From assembly GCA_964412845.1 (NCBI GenBank), contig CAYPQM010000078.1:1-31581 (forward strand): a DNA stretch of 31,581 nucleotides. Direction: 5' to 3'. Each line of letters begins with the position of its first letter. Positions within the stretch are counted from its first letter, which is position 1. The notes under the pieces are model-generated. The model did not search any database and had not been told where the DNA came from. It saw nothing but the letters and a program-made list of their open reading frames with translations. The DNA is from JAWWPY01 sp964412845. GTDB lineage: Bacteria; Actinomycetota; Actinomycetes; Streptosporangiales; Streptosporangiaceae. The position numbers and the translations under genes are program-made. Below, piece after piece: positions 7,344 to 15,440 of this stretch.

Positions 7344-8162
7344 GTGCCTGAGCAGAACGCGGACCCGCGGCAGCGGCCCGGCGACCAGGGAGGCGTGGAT
7401 CCCGGAGTGGCCGCCGCCCTCTCGGCGTATGCGGCCGGTGCGGGCAGCGAGCACGCTGCCCTCACCGCGCTGGCCGGTGCACGGTTGCTGGTGCCGATCG
7501 TGGCCGTCCTAGCGGACGCGGCTGGCCAGGCCGAGCCGCCCCATAGGGTCGGCGGCGCCAGCTGTAATGCCGGTGGCGATGAGGCTGAGGACGTTCATGT
7601 GGCTGAGGGGGCCCATGAGGCTGCTGGGGCCGGCCGGGCTGGGGCGAAGGTCAGCGAGATGGCGCTGCCTACCCTGGTCGGCCGGGATGGCAGGCCTGCG
7701 GTGATCGCCTTCACCTGCCTGGAGTCGCTTGTCCGGTGGCGCCCTGACGCCCGCCCGGTCCCAGTTCCCGCTGACCAGGTCTGGCAGGCCGGCACGGAAG
7801 AGGCCAGCGCTGTGGTCATCGACGTGGCCGGCCCGGTGCCGCTGGCCGTGGACGGTGCCCGGCTGGCCGCGCTGGCCGGAGGCCGGAAAATCCCGCTGCC
7901 GCACGAGGACCCGGATGTGCGGGCCGCAGCGCGAGCGGCGCTGGCCGGCGAGACGCTGATCACCGGGGCCCGGCTGGTCGGCCCAGGTGACGGCAGCGAT
8001 CTGACGCTGCAGGTGACACTGGCGGCCGGGTGTGACGCGGCGCTCGCGGGTGCGGCGGTCCGGCGCGCGGTGACCGGCCTGATGGACGCCACTGGCGGCC
8101 GGTTCCGCCGCGGCGTGCAGGTGGCGGTCGTCGAGACCGGCCAGCCCGCTGGGCCGTCATGA
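7344..8162 (+). CDS. SseB-domain protein of unknown function
   Basis: Soluble 272-aa protein with an SseB-type N-terminal domain, a fold named after a Salmonella secretion protein but widespread in actinobacteria with no clear role. The visible match is LLVPIVAVLAD, then MALPTLVGRDGRPAVIAFTC, then SLVRWRPDARPVPVPADQVW, then VIDVAGPVPLAVDG. Between the first two blocks sits an extra Ala/Gly/Glu-rich stretch of about 35 residues (about 55-95) that is longer than I expect for the domain. The C-terminal part (about 185-272) contains a short region possibly involved in oligomer contacts. It precedes aroC by 133 bp on the same strand, an arrangement that need not imply a role in aromatic synthesis. 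The GTG start follows a TANNNT hexamer. Confidence 0.75.
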   Translation: MPEQNADPRQRPGDQGGVDPGVAAALSAYAAGAGSEHAALTALAGARLLVPIVAVLADAAGQAEPPHRVGGASCNAGGDEAEDVHVAEGAHEAAGAGRAGAKVSEMALPTLVGRDGRPAVIAFTCLESLVRWRPDARPVPVPADQVWQAGTEEASAVVIDVAGPVPLAVDGARLAALAGGRKIPLPHEDPDVRAAARAALAGETLITGARLVGPGDGSDLTLQVTLAAGCDAALAGAAVRRAVTGLMDATGGRFRRGVQVAVVETGQPAGPS

Positions 8163-8226
8163 CCGGGCAGCGGGTGGCAGTCGTGAGCGGGCCGCCGGGT
8201 GACAGCCATGACCGGGCAGCCGGTGG
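8159..8226 (+). repeat. Imperfect 49-bp duplication before aroC
   Basis: A 19-bp segment starting ATGACCGGGCAGC occurs at 8159-8177 and again at 8208-8226 with one change, and the sequence between has weaker copies of the same pattern. It fills part of the 133-bp gap between the SseB-like gene and aroC. Confidence 0.6.
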
Positions 8227-8280
8227 GCTCGCCATGAGCGCTCAGCCGGATGTGCGCTGCCCCGGCCGGCCGGCCCGCGT

Positions 8281-8287
8281 GGGAGGA
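8281..8287 (+). promoter_or_regulatory. Ribosome binding site of aroC
   Basis: GGGAGGA lies 8 nt before the ATG at 8296 and is the strongest ribosome site in the shikimate operon. It fixes the start of aroC. Downstream genes in the operon rely on overlapping stops and starts. Confidence 0.7.
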
Positions 8288-8295
8288 TCTCCAGC

Positions 8296-9474
8296 ATGCT
8301 TCGCTGGCTGACCGCAGGGGAGTCGCACGGGCCTGCCCTGGTCGAGATCTGCGAGGGCCTCCCGGCGGGGATCGAGGTCACCACGGCCGATATCGCCGCC
8401 GCGCTGACTCGCAGGCGGGCCGGGTACGGCCGGGGTGCCCGGATGAAATTCGAGCAGGACGAGGTCGAGATCACCGGCGGCGTGCGGCATGGCCGCACGC
8501 TCGGCGGCCCGGTCGCGATCCGGGTCGGCAACACCGAATGGCCCAAGTGGCAGACGGTCATGTCGGCCGATCCCGTCCCGCCAGAAGACCTGGCTGACGT
8601 GGCCAGGAATGCCCCGCTGACCCGCCCCCGGCCGGGGCATGCCGATCTGGCTGGCATGCAGAAGTACGGATACGACGACGCCCGCCCGGTCCTGGAACGT
8701 GCGAGCGCACGCGAGACAGCCGCCCGGGTGGCGCTTGGCGAGGTCGCCCGGCAGTACTTGCGGCAGGCGTTTGGTATCGAGGTGGTGAGTCACGTGGTGT
8801 CCATCGGCGCGGTGTGCGCACCAGAGATGGTGCTGCCGGGGCCGCAGGACGGGCCGGTGGTGGACGCTGATCCGGTGCGCTGCCTGGATCCGGCGGCGAG
8901 CGTGGCGATGCAGGCGGAGATCGACGCGGCGCGCAAGGACGGGGACACCCTCGGCGGCGTGGTCGAGGTGGTCGGCTACGGCCTGCCGCCCGGTCTCGGC
9001 AGCCACGTGCACTGGGACCGGCGGCTCGACGGGCGGCTCGCGGGCGCGCTGATGGGCATCCAGGCGATCAAGGGCGTGGAGGTCGGCGACGGGTTCACCA
9101 CGGCCCGGCGGCGCGGGTCGCAGGCCCACGACGAGATCGAGTCAGCCGCCGACGGCCTGCATCGGACGACCAACCGGGCGGGCGGGATCGAGGGCGGCAT
9201 GAGCACGGGCGAGGTACTCCGCGTGCGGGCGGCCATGAAGCCGATCTCCACCGTGCCGCGGGCCCTGGCCACGGTGGACGTGCGCACCGGCGAGCCGGCC
9301 AAGGCGATCAACCAGCGCAGCGACGTGACGGCGGTGCCCGCGGCCGGCGTGGTGGCCGAGGCCATGGTGGCGCTGGTCCTCGCGGACGCCGCGGCCGAGA
9401 AGTTCGGCGGCGACTCGGTGCCCGAGGCGCGCCGCAACTACCTCGGCTACCTGGACTCCCTGGTGATCGCATGA
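8296..9474 (+). CDS. aroC: Chorismate synthase
   Basis: Last enzyme of the shikimate pathway. It makes chorismate from 5-enolpyruvylshikimate 3-phosphate by anti-1,4 elimination and needs reduced FMN. The 392-aa length is normal for actinobacteria. The family signatures are clear: GESHGPALVEICEGLPAG (8-25) with His11, RPGHADLAG around His115, RASARETAARVALG (135-148), and GGIEGGMSTGE with VRAAMKPISTVP further on. The ATG has a strong ribosome site 8 nt upstream. The stop overlaps the start of aroK1 in an ATGA, so the genes are translationally coupled. Confidence 0.98.
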   Translation: MLRWLTAGESHGPALVEICEGLPAGIEVTTADIAAALTRRRAGYGRGARMKFEQDEVEITGGVRHGRTLGGPVAIRVGNTEWPKWQTVMSADPVPPEDLADVARNAPLTRPRPGHADLAGMQKYGYDDARPVLERASARETAARVALGEVARQYLRQAFGIEVVSHVVSIGAVCAPEMVLPGPQDGPVVDADPVRCLDPAASVAMQAEIDAARKDGDTLGGVVEVVGYGLPPGLGSHVHWDRRLDGRLAGALMGIQAIKGVEVGDGFTTARRRGSQAHDEIESAADGLHRTTNRAGGIEGGMSTGEVLRVRAAMKPISTVPRALATVDVRTGEPAKAINQRSDVTAVPAAGVVAEAMVALVLADAAAEKFGGDSVPEARRNYLGYLDSLVIA

Positions 9475-10130
9475 CCACGGCTATCCTGATCGGGCCGCCC
9501 GGCGCGGGCAAGTCGACCGTCGGGCCGCTGCTCGCCGGGCTGCTCGGCGTCGGTTTCCTCGACACGGACAGCGTCGTCGAGGATGTGGCCGGCAAGCCGG
9601 TCGGCGACATTTTCATCGAGGACGGCGAGGCAGCGTTCCGCGTCCTGGAGGCGGCCGCCGTGGCGCAGTCGCTCCAGGGGCACCACGGGGTCCTCGCCCT
9701 GGGCGGGGGAGCCGTTCTCGACCCCGCGGCCGGGCGGTTGCTGGCCAGCCAGCGGGTCGTGTACCTGCAAACCGGGTTCGCCGCCGTGGCGCGCCGGTCC
9801 GGCCTGGACGGACCCCGCCCGCTGCTGCCCGGGAACCCGCGGGGGCGGCTGAGGGAACTCCTTGAGCAGCGGCGCCCGGCGTACGAGGAACTCGCCTGGC
9901 TCACGGTGGCCACCGACGACCGCGAGCCGCTGGAGATAGCGGAACTCATCGCCGAGGCGGTCGCGGCCGCCATCGCCGCCGACGTGGGCGAGGGCTTGGA
10001 CGTGGGAGCCGGCTGGATCGCCAGCCCGGAGACAGAAGGCGAGACCGGCGCAGGCGGCCCGTTGCCGGGGAGTCAGCCGTCACCGGGTCAGCCGTCACCG
10101 GGTCAGCCGTCAGCGGAGCCAGGCCGGTGA
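9471..10130 (+). CDS. aroK: Shikimate kinase, first copy, with low-complexity C-terminal tail
   Basis: Phosphorylates shikimate at the 3-position with ATP. The kinase part (1 to about 170) looks complete: Walker A GPPGAGKST (8-16), shikimate-binding Asp33 in DTD, Arg57 in AFRVLE, GGG at 78-80, lid Arg116 in GPRPLL, and Arg134/135 in QRRPAYE. It resembles the canonical actinobacterial AroK that sits between aroC and aroB. After residue 171 comes an unusual tail of about 48 residues rich in Gly, Pro and Ser, ending in SPGQPSPGQPS repeats. The tail has no role in known kinases and is probably disordered. Start overlaps aroC (ATGA), end overlaps aroB (GTGA). Confidence 0.95.
   Translation: MTTAILIGPPGAGKSTVGPLLAGLLGVGFLDTDSVVEDVAGKPVGDIFIEDGEAAFRVLEAAAVAQSLQGHHGVLALGGGAVLDPAAGRLLASQRVVYLQTGFAAVARRSGLDGPRPLLPGNPRGRLRELLEQRRPAYEELAWLTVATDDREPLEIAELIAEAVAAAIAADVGEGLDVGAGWIASPETEGETGAGGPLPGSQPSPGQPSPGQPSAEPGR
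10072..10116 (+). repeat. Three 15-bp tandem repeats in the aroK tail
   Basis: The unit GTCAGCCGTCACCGG occurs at 10072-10086 and exactly again at 10087-10101, with a diverged third copy at 10102-10116. In frame it encodes the SPGQP tail repeat, immediately before the stop/start overlap with aroB. Confidence 0.9.
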
Positions 10131-11206
10131 CCGTCACCCGCATACCGGTCGGCGGGGAGCAGCCGTACGAGGTGGTCATCGGCACCGGCGTGCTCGGCGA
10201 ACTGCCGTCCCTGGTTGGCCAGGCCGCCCGCACCGTGGTAGTCATCCACCCGGAAGGACTCGCCGAGATTGCCCGCCCGGCCTGCGGGGCTCTGGCCGCG
10301 GCCGGCTACCTCGTGCACGCCGAGGAGGTGCCCGCCGGCGAAGCCGCCAAGGACATCGCCGTGGCGGCCGGGCTCTGGTCACGGCTGGCCGCGCACCGGG
10401 TGACCCGCAGCGACGCGATCGTCGGCATCGGCGGGGGAGCCACCACCGACCTGGCCGGATTCGTCGCGGCCAGCTGGCTGCGGGGGGTGCGGGTGGTCCT
10501 GCTGCCGACCACGTTGCTCGCGGTCACCGACGCGGCAATTGGCGGGAAGACCGCTGTGAACATCCCTGAGGGCAAGAACCTGGTCGGCGCGTTCCACTCG
10601 CCGGCCGGGGTGCTCGCCGACCTGGCGGTACTGGAAACGCTGCCGCGGGCCGACTACCTGAGCGGCCTGGCGGAGGTGATCAAGGCCGGCTTCATCGCGG
10701 ACCCGGTGATCCTGGGCCTGACCGAGGCCGACCCGGAGGGTGCCGTCGTCCCGCACGGGCGCCATTCGCGTGAGCTGGTGGAACGGGCGGTGCGGCTCAA
10801 GGCCGAGGTGGTGTCGGACGACCTGCGGGAGGCCGGGCGCCGGGAGATCCTCAACTACGGGCACACGCTCGGCCACGCGATCGAGCGGGTGGAGGACTAC
10901 CGGATCCGGCATGGCGAAGCCGTCGCGATCGGCATGGTCTTCGTGGCGGAACTGGCCCGGTGCGCAGGCCGCCTGGACGAGGCGGCGGTGGCCCGGCACC
11001 GCAGCGTGCTGGCCGCCGTCGGGCTGCCCACGGCGTACCGGTCCGGCGCGTGGCCGGAGCTGCGTGCGGCCATGGCGGTGGACAAGAAGTCACGCGGGGC
11101 CCGGCTCCGGTTTGTCATCCTGGAAGATATCGCCCGCCCGGTCATTCTCGATGACCCGCCGGAGGCCTTGCTGCGCCGGGCATATCAGGAAGTGAGTGCG
11201 CGATGA
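10127..11206 (+). CDS. aroB: 3-dehydroquinate synthase
   Basis: Second enzyme of the shikimate pathway. It converts DAHP to 3-dehydroquinate using NAD+ and a divalent metal. The 359-aa protein has the NAD-binding motif GIGGGATTDLAGF (100-112), the substrate segment PTTLLAVTDAAIGGKTAVN (127-145) with KNLVGAFH, and metal-binding histidines in LNYGHTLGHAIE and RHGEAVAIGM. The GTG start overlaps the aroK stop as GTGA, and its stop overlaps the aroQ start as ATGA. Confidence 0.98.
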   Translation: MTVTRIPVGGEQPYEVVIGTGVLGELPSLVGQAARTVVVIHPEGLAEIARPACGALAAAGYLVHAEEVPAGEAAKDIAVAAGLWSRLAAHRVTRSDAIVGIGGGATTDLAGFVAASWLRGVRVVLLPTTLLAVTDAAIGGKTAVNIPEGKNLVGAFHSPAGVLADLAVLETLPRADYLSGLAEVIKAGFIADPVILGLTEADPEGAVVPHGRHSRELVERAVRLKAEVVSDDLREAGRREILNYGHTLGHAIERVEDYRIRHGEAVAIGMVFVAELARCAGRLDEAAVARHRSVLAAVGLPTAYRSGAWPELRAAMAVDKKSRGARLRFVILEDIARPVILDDPPEALLRRAYQEVSAR

Positions 11207-11652
11207 GGCAGGTGCTGGTGCTGAACGGCCCGAACCTGGGTCGGCTCGGTTCCCGCGAGCCGGAGGTGTACGGCTCGGCGAATTTCGAGGACCTGGCCGA
11301 GTCGTGCCGGGCGGCCGGGCGGACGCTCGGCCTGCACGTGGAGGTCAGGCAGACCGACGATGAGGGGGAAATGATCCGCTGGGTGCACGAGGCGATCGAC
11401 GCCAGGTGGCCCATGGTGGTCAACCCGGCGGCGTTCACGCACTACTCGTACGCGCTGCGCGACGCGCTGGCCATGCGGACCGCCCCGCTGGTCGAGGTGC
11501 ACATCACCAACCCTGCGGCGCGTGAGGAGTTCCGGCATGTCTCTGTCGTGGGGGCGGTGGCGGACGGGACCATCGCCGGGTTCGGGCTGATGTCCTACCA
11601 GCTTGCGCTGCAGGCGATCGCGGGGATGGCCGCCGCGGCCGAGGCGGGCTAG
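11203..11652 (+). CDS. aroQ: Type II 3-dehydroquinate dehydratase
   Basis: Dehydrates 3-dehydroquinate to 3-dehydroshikimate by the type II anti mechanism, as a dodecamer in known members. The 149-aa length is typical. Key parts are LNGPNLGRLGSREPEVYG (7-24) with the catalytic Arg18 and Tyr23, NPAAFTHYSYALRDAL, and HITNPAAREEFRHVS with the catalytic-site His and Arg. The first motif reads NLGRLG where NLNLLG is more usual, a small variation outside the catalytic pair. ATGA overlap with aroB; aroK2 follows 5 bp after the stop. Confidence 0.97.
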   Translation: MRQVLVLNGPNLGRLGSREPEVYGSANFEDLAESCRAAGRTLGLHVEVRQTDDEGEMIRWVHEAIDARWPMVVNPAAFTHYSYALRDALAMRTAPLVEVHITNPAAREEFRHVSVVGAVADGTIAGFGLMSYQLALQAIAGMAAAAEAG

Positions 11653-11657
11653 CTGCG

Positions 11658-12152
11658 ATGATCGTCATCGTCGGGTTCATGGGGGCCGGCAAGACCACGG
11701 TCGGGCAGTTGCTCGCCGCGAAGCTGGGCCTGCCGTTCACCGACATCGACGTAGTCATCGAGCGGCGCGCGGGCCGTTCGATCCCGCAGATCTTCGCGAC
11801 CGAGGGCGAGCCCGCGTTCCGCGCGCTTGAGCACGAGACCACGGCGGAGTTCCTCGGTGGACCGGACGCCGTGCTGGCCCTCGGCGGCGGCGCTGTCGAG
11901 CACCTGGCGACCCGGCAGGTGCTGCGCCGCAGCCACGTCATCTACCTCAAGGTCACGTACGAGGAGTCGATGCTCCGCATCGCCCACGATGAGCACCGGC
12001 CGATGCTGCGTTCGCCCGACCTGCAAGCGATCTTCCAGCGGCGGCTGGCCAGCTACGAAGCGGTCGCGACGCAGATCATCGCCGCCGACGGGCGCCCACC
12101 CGACGCGGTCTGCCTCGATATCCTCGGGCGGCTCCCCGCGCGGCCAGGCTGA
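11658..12152 (+). CDS. Shikimate kinase, second copy
   Basis: A second complete-looking shikimate kinase in the same operon, 164 aa, without the C-terminal tail of the first copy. Motifs: Walker A GFMGAGKT (6-13), Asp31 in TDID, Arg55 in PAFRALE, GGG at 76-78, lid Arg114 in EHRPML, and Arg129 in QRRLASYE. The two kinases share only the motif skeleton and differ in the lid and C-terminal halves, so this looks like an old paralogue or an acquired copy rather than a recent duplication. It starts 5 bp after aroQ and must be co-transcribed. It may act on shikimate redundantly or on a related polyol; gluconate kinase-like activity is less likely because of the shikimate-type residues. Confidence 0.92.
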   Translation: MIVIVGFMGAGKTTVGQLLAAKLGLPFTDIDVVIERRAGRSIPQIFATEGEPAFRALEHETTAEFLGGPDAVLALGGGAVEHLATRQVLRRSHVIYLKVTYEESMLRIAHDEHRPMLRSPDLQAIFQRRLASYEAVATQIIAADGRPPDAVCLDILGRLPARPG

Positions 12153-12173
12153 CCCGCGCGGCTGGGTCGGCGC

Positions 12174-12212
12174 GGCCGGGGCCAGGACGGCCGGGGCCAG
12201 GACGGCGGGGCC
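12174..12212 (+). repeat. 15-bp tandem repeat after the second shikimate kinase
   Basis: GGCCGGGGCCAGGAC at 12174-12188 is repeated exactly at 12189-12203, with a truncated third copy to 12212. The sequence is intergenic, between the second kinase and the oxidoreductase. Confidence 0.8.
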
Positions 12213-12299
12213 GCCGCGCGAGCGCCGCCACGTTACTCTCAAGGACACACTTACCGAACGCAATTCGGCGGCGAACTGCCATCGTGAAGGGTGCGGGCT

Positions 12300-13349
12300 A
12301 TGCGCATCGGGATGTCCCTGAACTACGCTGGCGGGTTCGCGGAGACCGTCGGGGAACTCGCCGACTACGAGAAGGCGGGCCTGGACATCGTGTTCGTGCC
12401 CGAGGCCTACAGCTTCGACGCGGTCAGCCAGCTCGGTTTCATCGCGGCCAGGACGGAGCGCCTGCAGATTGCCTCGGGCATCCTGCAGCTGTACGCGCGG
12501 ACGCCCGCGATGACCGCGATGACCGCGGCCGGGCTGGACTACGTGTCCGGCGGCCGGTTCGTGCTGGGCATCGGAACCTCCGGGCCGCAGGTGATCGAGG
12601 GCTGGCACGGCGTGCCCTACGACTCCCCGGTCGGGCGGACCCGGGAGGTCATCGAGATCTGCCGCCAGGTGTGGCGGCGCGAGCGGCTGGAATACGCTGG
12701 GAAGCACTACACGATCCCGCTGCCGGCCGATCAGGGCACCGGGCTCGGCAAGCCGCTGAAGCTGATCAACCACCCGGTACGTGAGCGCATCCCGATCGTC
12801 GTGGCGGCGCTCGGCCCGAAGAACGTCCAGATGGCCGCGGAACTGGCCGAGGGCTGGGAGCCGATTTTCTACTTCCCGGAGCGGGCCGCCGAGGCGTGGG
12901 GCGGGCCACTGGCCGCGGGCCTGGCCAAGCGCGACCCGTCACTGCCGCCGCTCGACGTGGTGGCGCAAGCGGCGCTGGCCATCGGCGACGACGTGACCGG
13001 CTACCTGGAACTGGGTCGGCCGATGCTCGCCCTGTACATCGGCGGGATGGGCCCGCACCGGGACAAGGGGCGCAACTTCTATTACGAGCTCGCGGTGCGG
13101 TTCGGCTTCGAGGAGGTTGCCGGGCGGATCCAGGACGCGTACCTCGATGGCCGCAAGGACGAGGCAGCCGCCCTGGTACCTGCCGAACTGCTGGCCGGCA
13201 TCTCTCTTGTCGGGCCCGACTCCCTCATCGCCGAGCGGGTCGCTGCGTTGAAGGAGTCAGGCGTCAGCACGCTCAACGTGGTGCCGCTCGCGTCGGCACA
13301 CGAGGACCGGGTGCGGCTGATCGAGCGCATCCGCGATCTGGCCAGCTAA
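12300..13349 (+). CDS. LLM-class F420-dependent oxidoreductase
   Basis: Luciferase-like monooxygenase family protein of 349 aa, probably using coenzyme F420 as in most actinobacterial relatives. The TIM-barrel pattern is visible: MRIGMSLNYAGGF at the start, the strand/loop VFVPEAYSFDAVSQLGFIAA (about 32-51), GILQLYARTPAMTAMTAA near 61-78, GRFVLGIGTSGPQVIEGWHG near 83-102, and RIPIVVAALGPKNVQMAAELA near 161-180. I chose the ATG at 12300, since GAAGGG about 10 nt upstream suits it; an in-frame GTG at 12291 is less likely. A 147-bp gap separates it from the second kinase, and it is convergent with the exporter genes. Its substrate is unknown. Confidence 0.88.
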   Translation: MRIGMSLNYAGGFAETVGELADYEKAGLDIVFVPEAYSFDAVSQLGFIAARTERLQIASGILQLYARTPAMTAMTAAGLDYVSGGRFVLGIGTSGPQVIEGWHGVPYDSPVGRTREVIEICRQVWRRERLEYAGKHYTIPLPADQGTGLGKPLKLINHPVRERIPIVVAALGPKNVQMAAELAEGWEPIFYFPERAAEAWGGPLAAGLAKRDPSLPPLDVVAQAALAIGDDVTGYLELGRPMLALYIGGMGPHRDKGRNFYYELAVRFGFEEVAGRIQDAYLDGRKDEAAALVPAELLAGISLVGPDSLIAERVAALKESGVSTLNVVPLASAHEDRVRLIERIRDLAS

Positions 13350-13367
13350 CTCGCGGGCCGCGGTCAG

Positions 13368-13394
13368 CCGGGGCCGCTGGAGTGGCGGCCCCGG
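13368..13394. terminator. Bidirectional terminator-like hairpin
   Basis: CCGGGGCCGC (13368-13377) and its perfect complement GCGGCCCCGG (13385-13394) flank a 7-nt loop. It lies exactly between the convergent stops of the oxidoreductase (13349) and the exporter permease (13408). The stem is GC only and no T-run follows, as is common for high-GC actinobacterial terminators. Confidence 0.65.
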
Positions 13395-13407
13395 CCCGCG
13401 GCGACGG

Positions 13408-14184
13408 TCAGACGGATTTCTGGTAGGCCCGGAAGGTCCCCACCGACAAGGCGGTGACCGCCGCCGCCAGAACGGCGAGCCCGCCGCCCTGAATGAGAAC
13501 CTGGCCCCAGTCGGGACTGCTGCTCATCGCGCCGCGGCCGGCCTGCAGGGCCCAGTTCACCGGGTTGCCGTCGGCCACGATCCGCATCCAGTGCGGCATC
13601 AGGTCCGGGGTCATGAAGGCTGAGGACAGGAACGTCAGCGGCAGCAGCAGGAAGACGCTCAGCCCGATGATGGTTTCCCGCTGCCGGGCCAGCATGCCGA
13701 TGGTGTTCGACAGCGCGCTGAACACGACCGCGATGAGCACGGATGCGGCGATCAGCACGAGGAGGCCGGTCGCCCCGCCGGGGTAGTGCGCGCCCGCGGC
13801 CAGGCCGAGCAGCACGATGATGATCGACTGGAATGCCGTAGTGATCGACTGCATCACGACCGAGGCGTTGATGATGGCCGAGCGGTGCAGCGGCAGGACG
13901 AGGAAGCGGTCCATGATTCCCCGGTCGATCTCCTCCAGGACTGTCATGCCGCTCCACATGCTGGTCGACAGCGCGCTCATCACCACCACCCCCGGCACCA
14001 GGTAGTCCAGGTAGGACGGGGCGCCGAAGCCGGGCAGCTCCGCCACCTTGCGGAACAGCGAGCCGAACAGGAACAGCCAGATCACGGGCTGGAGCAACTG
14101 GATAACCAGGTACGCGGGCTGGCGAGCCAGGGCCTTCAGCTGACGCTGGGACATCCAGGTGGTGTGCGCGGCGATGCTGCTCAT
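13408..14184 (-). CDS. ABC-2 type exporter permease (DrrB-like)
   Basis: Membrane half of a two-gene drug or lipid exporter, 258 aa. The N-terminal cytoplasmic segment ends in a first span (about 28-50, VIQLLQPVIWLFLFGSLF). Further hydrophobic spans lie near 62-80, 115-135, 142-165, 178-200 and 228-248, a six-span ABC-2 pattern. FLLLPLTFLSSAFMTPDLMP (about 177-196) matches the conserved ABC-2 signature region. The start overlaps the stop of the ATPase gene as ATGA, so the two subunits are made together. The substrate is unknown; daunorubicin-type exporters are the closest known model. Confidence 0.9.
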   Translation of the reverse strand: MSSIAAHTTWMSQRQLKALARQPAYLVIQLLQPVIWLFLFGSLFRKVAELPGFGAPSYLDYLVPGVVVMSALSTSMWSGMTVLEEIDRGIMDRFLVLPLHRSAIINASVVMQSITTAFQSIIIVLLGLAAGAHYPGGATGLLVLIAASVLIAVVFSALSNTIGMLARQRETIIGLSVFLLLPLTFLSSAFMTPDLMPHWMRIVADGNPVNWALQAGRGAMSSSPDWGQVLIQGGGLAVLAAAVTALSVGTFRAYQKSV

Positions 14185-15323
14185 CGTGATCCTCCGGCGG
14201 GGGTGTGCGCGGCCTGGCTGGCGTCGGCTGGCTGGCCGGTTACCCGGTGGTCCGCTGTCGGCTGGTCCGCTGCTTGCTGGGCTGCGGCCAGCGGGTCGGT
14301 TGGCTGCTGATCAGAGCCGGCCTGCTCGGCGTCGGCGAAGCGGCGCCCGGCGTGGCGCAGGTAGACGTCGTCGAGCGAAGGCCGGGCCGCAGTGACGCCG
14401 TGCACAGCGATCCCCGCGTGGTCCAGCGCGGCGAGCACGGCTGGCACAGCGGTCGCGCCGTCATCGGCCCGGGCGCTTATCCGGCTCCCGTCCACCCGGA
14501 TTTCGCGGACTGCCGGGACGTGGCCGAGTGCGGCGTCCACTGCGTCCTGGTCGCCGGGAACGGCCAGGTCGACCTGCACCGTGTCACCGTGCAGCTGGGC
14601 CTTGAGCTCGTCCGGGGTGCCTTCGGTCACGACCCGGCCGCGGTCGATGATGGCCAGCCGGCTGGCGAGCCGGTCAGCTTCTTCCAGGTAGTGGGTCGTC
14701 AGCAGGATGGTGAGGCCGTCGGCTTCGGACAGCCGCGCGATCTCGTCCCACATCGCGGACCGTGATTCCGGGTCAAGGCCCGCGGTCGGTTCGTCAAGGA
14801 AGAGCACCTCCGGGCGGTGCACGAGGCCCATGGCGACGTCGAGCCTGCGTTGCATGCCGCCTGAGTACGTGCGAACCAGTCGCCCGGCCGCATCAGTCAG
14901 GCCGAACCGGCTGAGCAGCTCATCAGCCCGGCGAGTAAGGTCACGGCCGCGCAGGCCCTGGATCCGGCCGGAGAGCAGGAGATTCTCCCGGCCACTCGCC
15001 ATCGGGTCGGTACCGGAGCGCTGGGCAACCACGCCGATGGCACGCCTGACCCGCGACTGCTGGGCCCGCACATCGAGGCCGGCCACCGACGCGCTGCCCG
15101 AGTCCGCCTGGGCCAGGGTGGTGAGGATCTTGACGGTCGTGGACTTCCCGGCGCCGTTGGGGCCGAGCAGCCCGAAGACCGTGCCGGACTCGACGGCGAA
15201 GCTGAGCCCGTCGAGCGCCCTGACGCCCTTGGGATAGGTCTTGACGAGGTCGTGCGCCTGGATCGCGGGTGTCGGGGTCCGCCGGGAGCGGACCGGATCG
15301 GCCGCGTGCGCTGGGGCGTTCAT
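14181..15323 (-). CDS. ABC exporter ATPase (DrrA-like) with repetitive C-terminal tail
   Basis: ATP-hydrolysing subunit of the exporter, 380 aa. Canonical parts: Walker A LLGPNGAGKST (about 52-62), signature YSGGMQRRLD (about 153-162), Walker B VLFLDEPTAGLDP (about 173-185) and the H-loop in LLTTHYLEEADRL. After the ATPase domain comes the DrrA-type C-terminal region ending in SLDDVYLRHAGR. The last 50 or so residues are a Gln/Ala/Pro/Thr/Asp-rich tail (QQPTDPLAAAQQAADQPTAD and similar) not expected in the family. The ATG has GGAGGAA 7 nt upstream (15331-15337). The PadR repressor gene lies 170 bp upstream on the same strand and probably controls it. Confidence 0.93.
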   Translation of the reverse strand: MNAPAHAADPVRSRRTPTPAIQAHDLVKTYPKGVRALDGLSFAVESGTVFGLLGPNGAGKSTTVKILTTLAQADSGSASVAGLDVRAQQSRVRRAIGVVAQRSGTDPMASGRENLLLSGRIQGLRGRDLTRRADELLSRFGLTDAAGRLVRTYSGGMQRRLDVAMGLVHRPEVLFLDEPTAGLDPESRSAMWDEIARLSEADGLTILLTTHYLEEADRLASRLAIIDRGRVVTEGTPDELKAQLHGDTVQVDLAVPGDQDAVDAALGHVPAVREIRVDGSRISARADDGATAVPAVLAALDHAGIAVHGVTAARPSLDDVYLRHAGRRFADAEQAGSDQQPTDPLAAAQQAADQPTADHRVTGQPADASQAAHTPAGGSR

Positions 15324-15440
15324 CTGAGTGTTCCTCCATGCTGGGTCGGCTGCGCATACCGGTCCGCGAGGAGGTCACTGAGTATCCTTGAGGTGCAACA
15401 CCCGATCGGATCTCGTTCCCGCGGGATCGGTTCGGATCAC

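Noticed and set aside
8159..8311. A 50-codon ORF starting with an ATGA overlap after the SseB-like gene and running into aroC
   Set aside because: It is built on the 49-bp duplication, has no domain, and ends inside aroC; more likely spacer sequence.
11649..12773. A 374-codon minus-strand frame across the second shikimate kinase and the oxidoreductase
   Set aside because: Both plus-strand genes have clear motifs; the antisense frame spans unrelated genes and has no domain.
15421..15440. A GGTTCGGATCA stretch considered as a tRNA T-arm
   Set aside because: No acceptor, D or anticodon arm can be folded around it.
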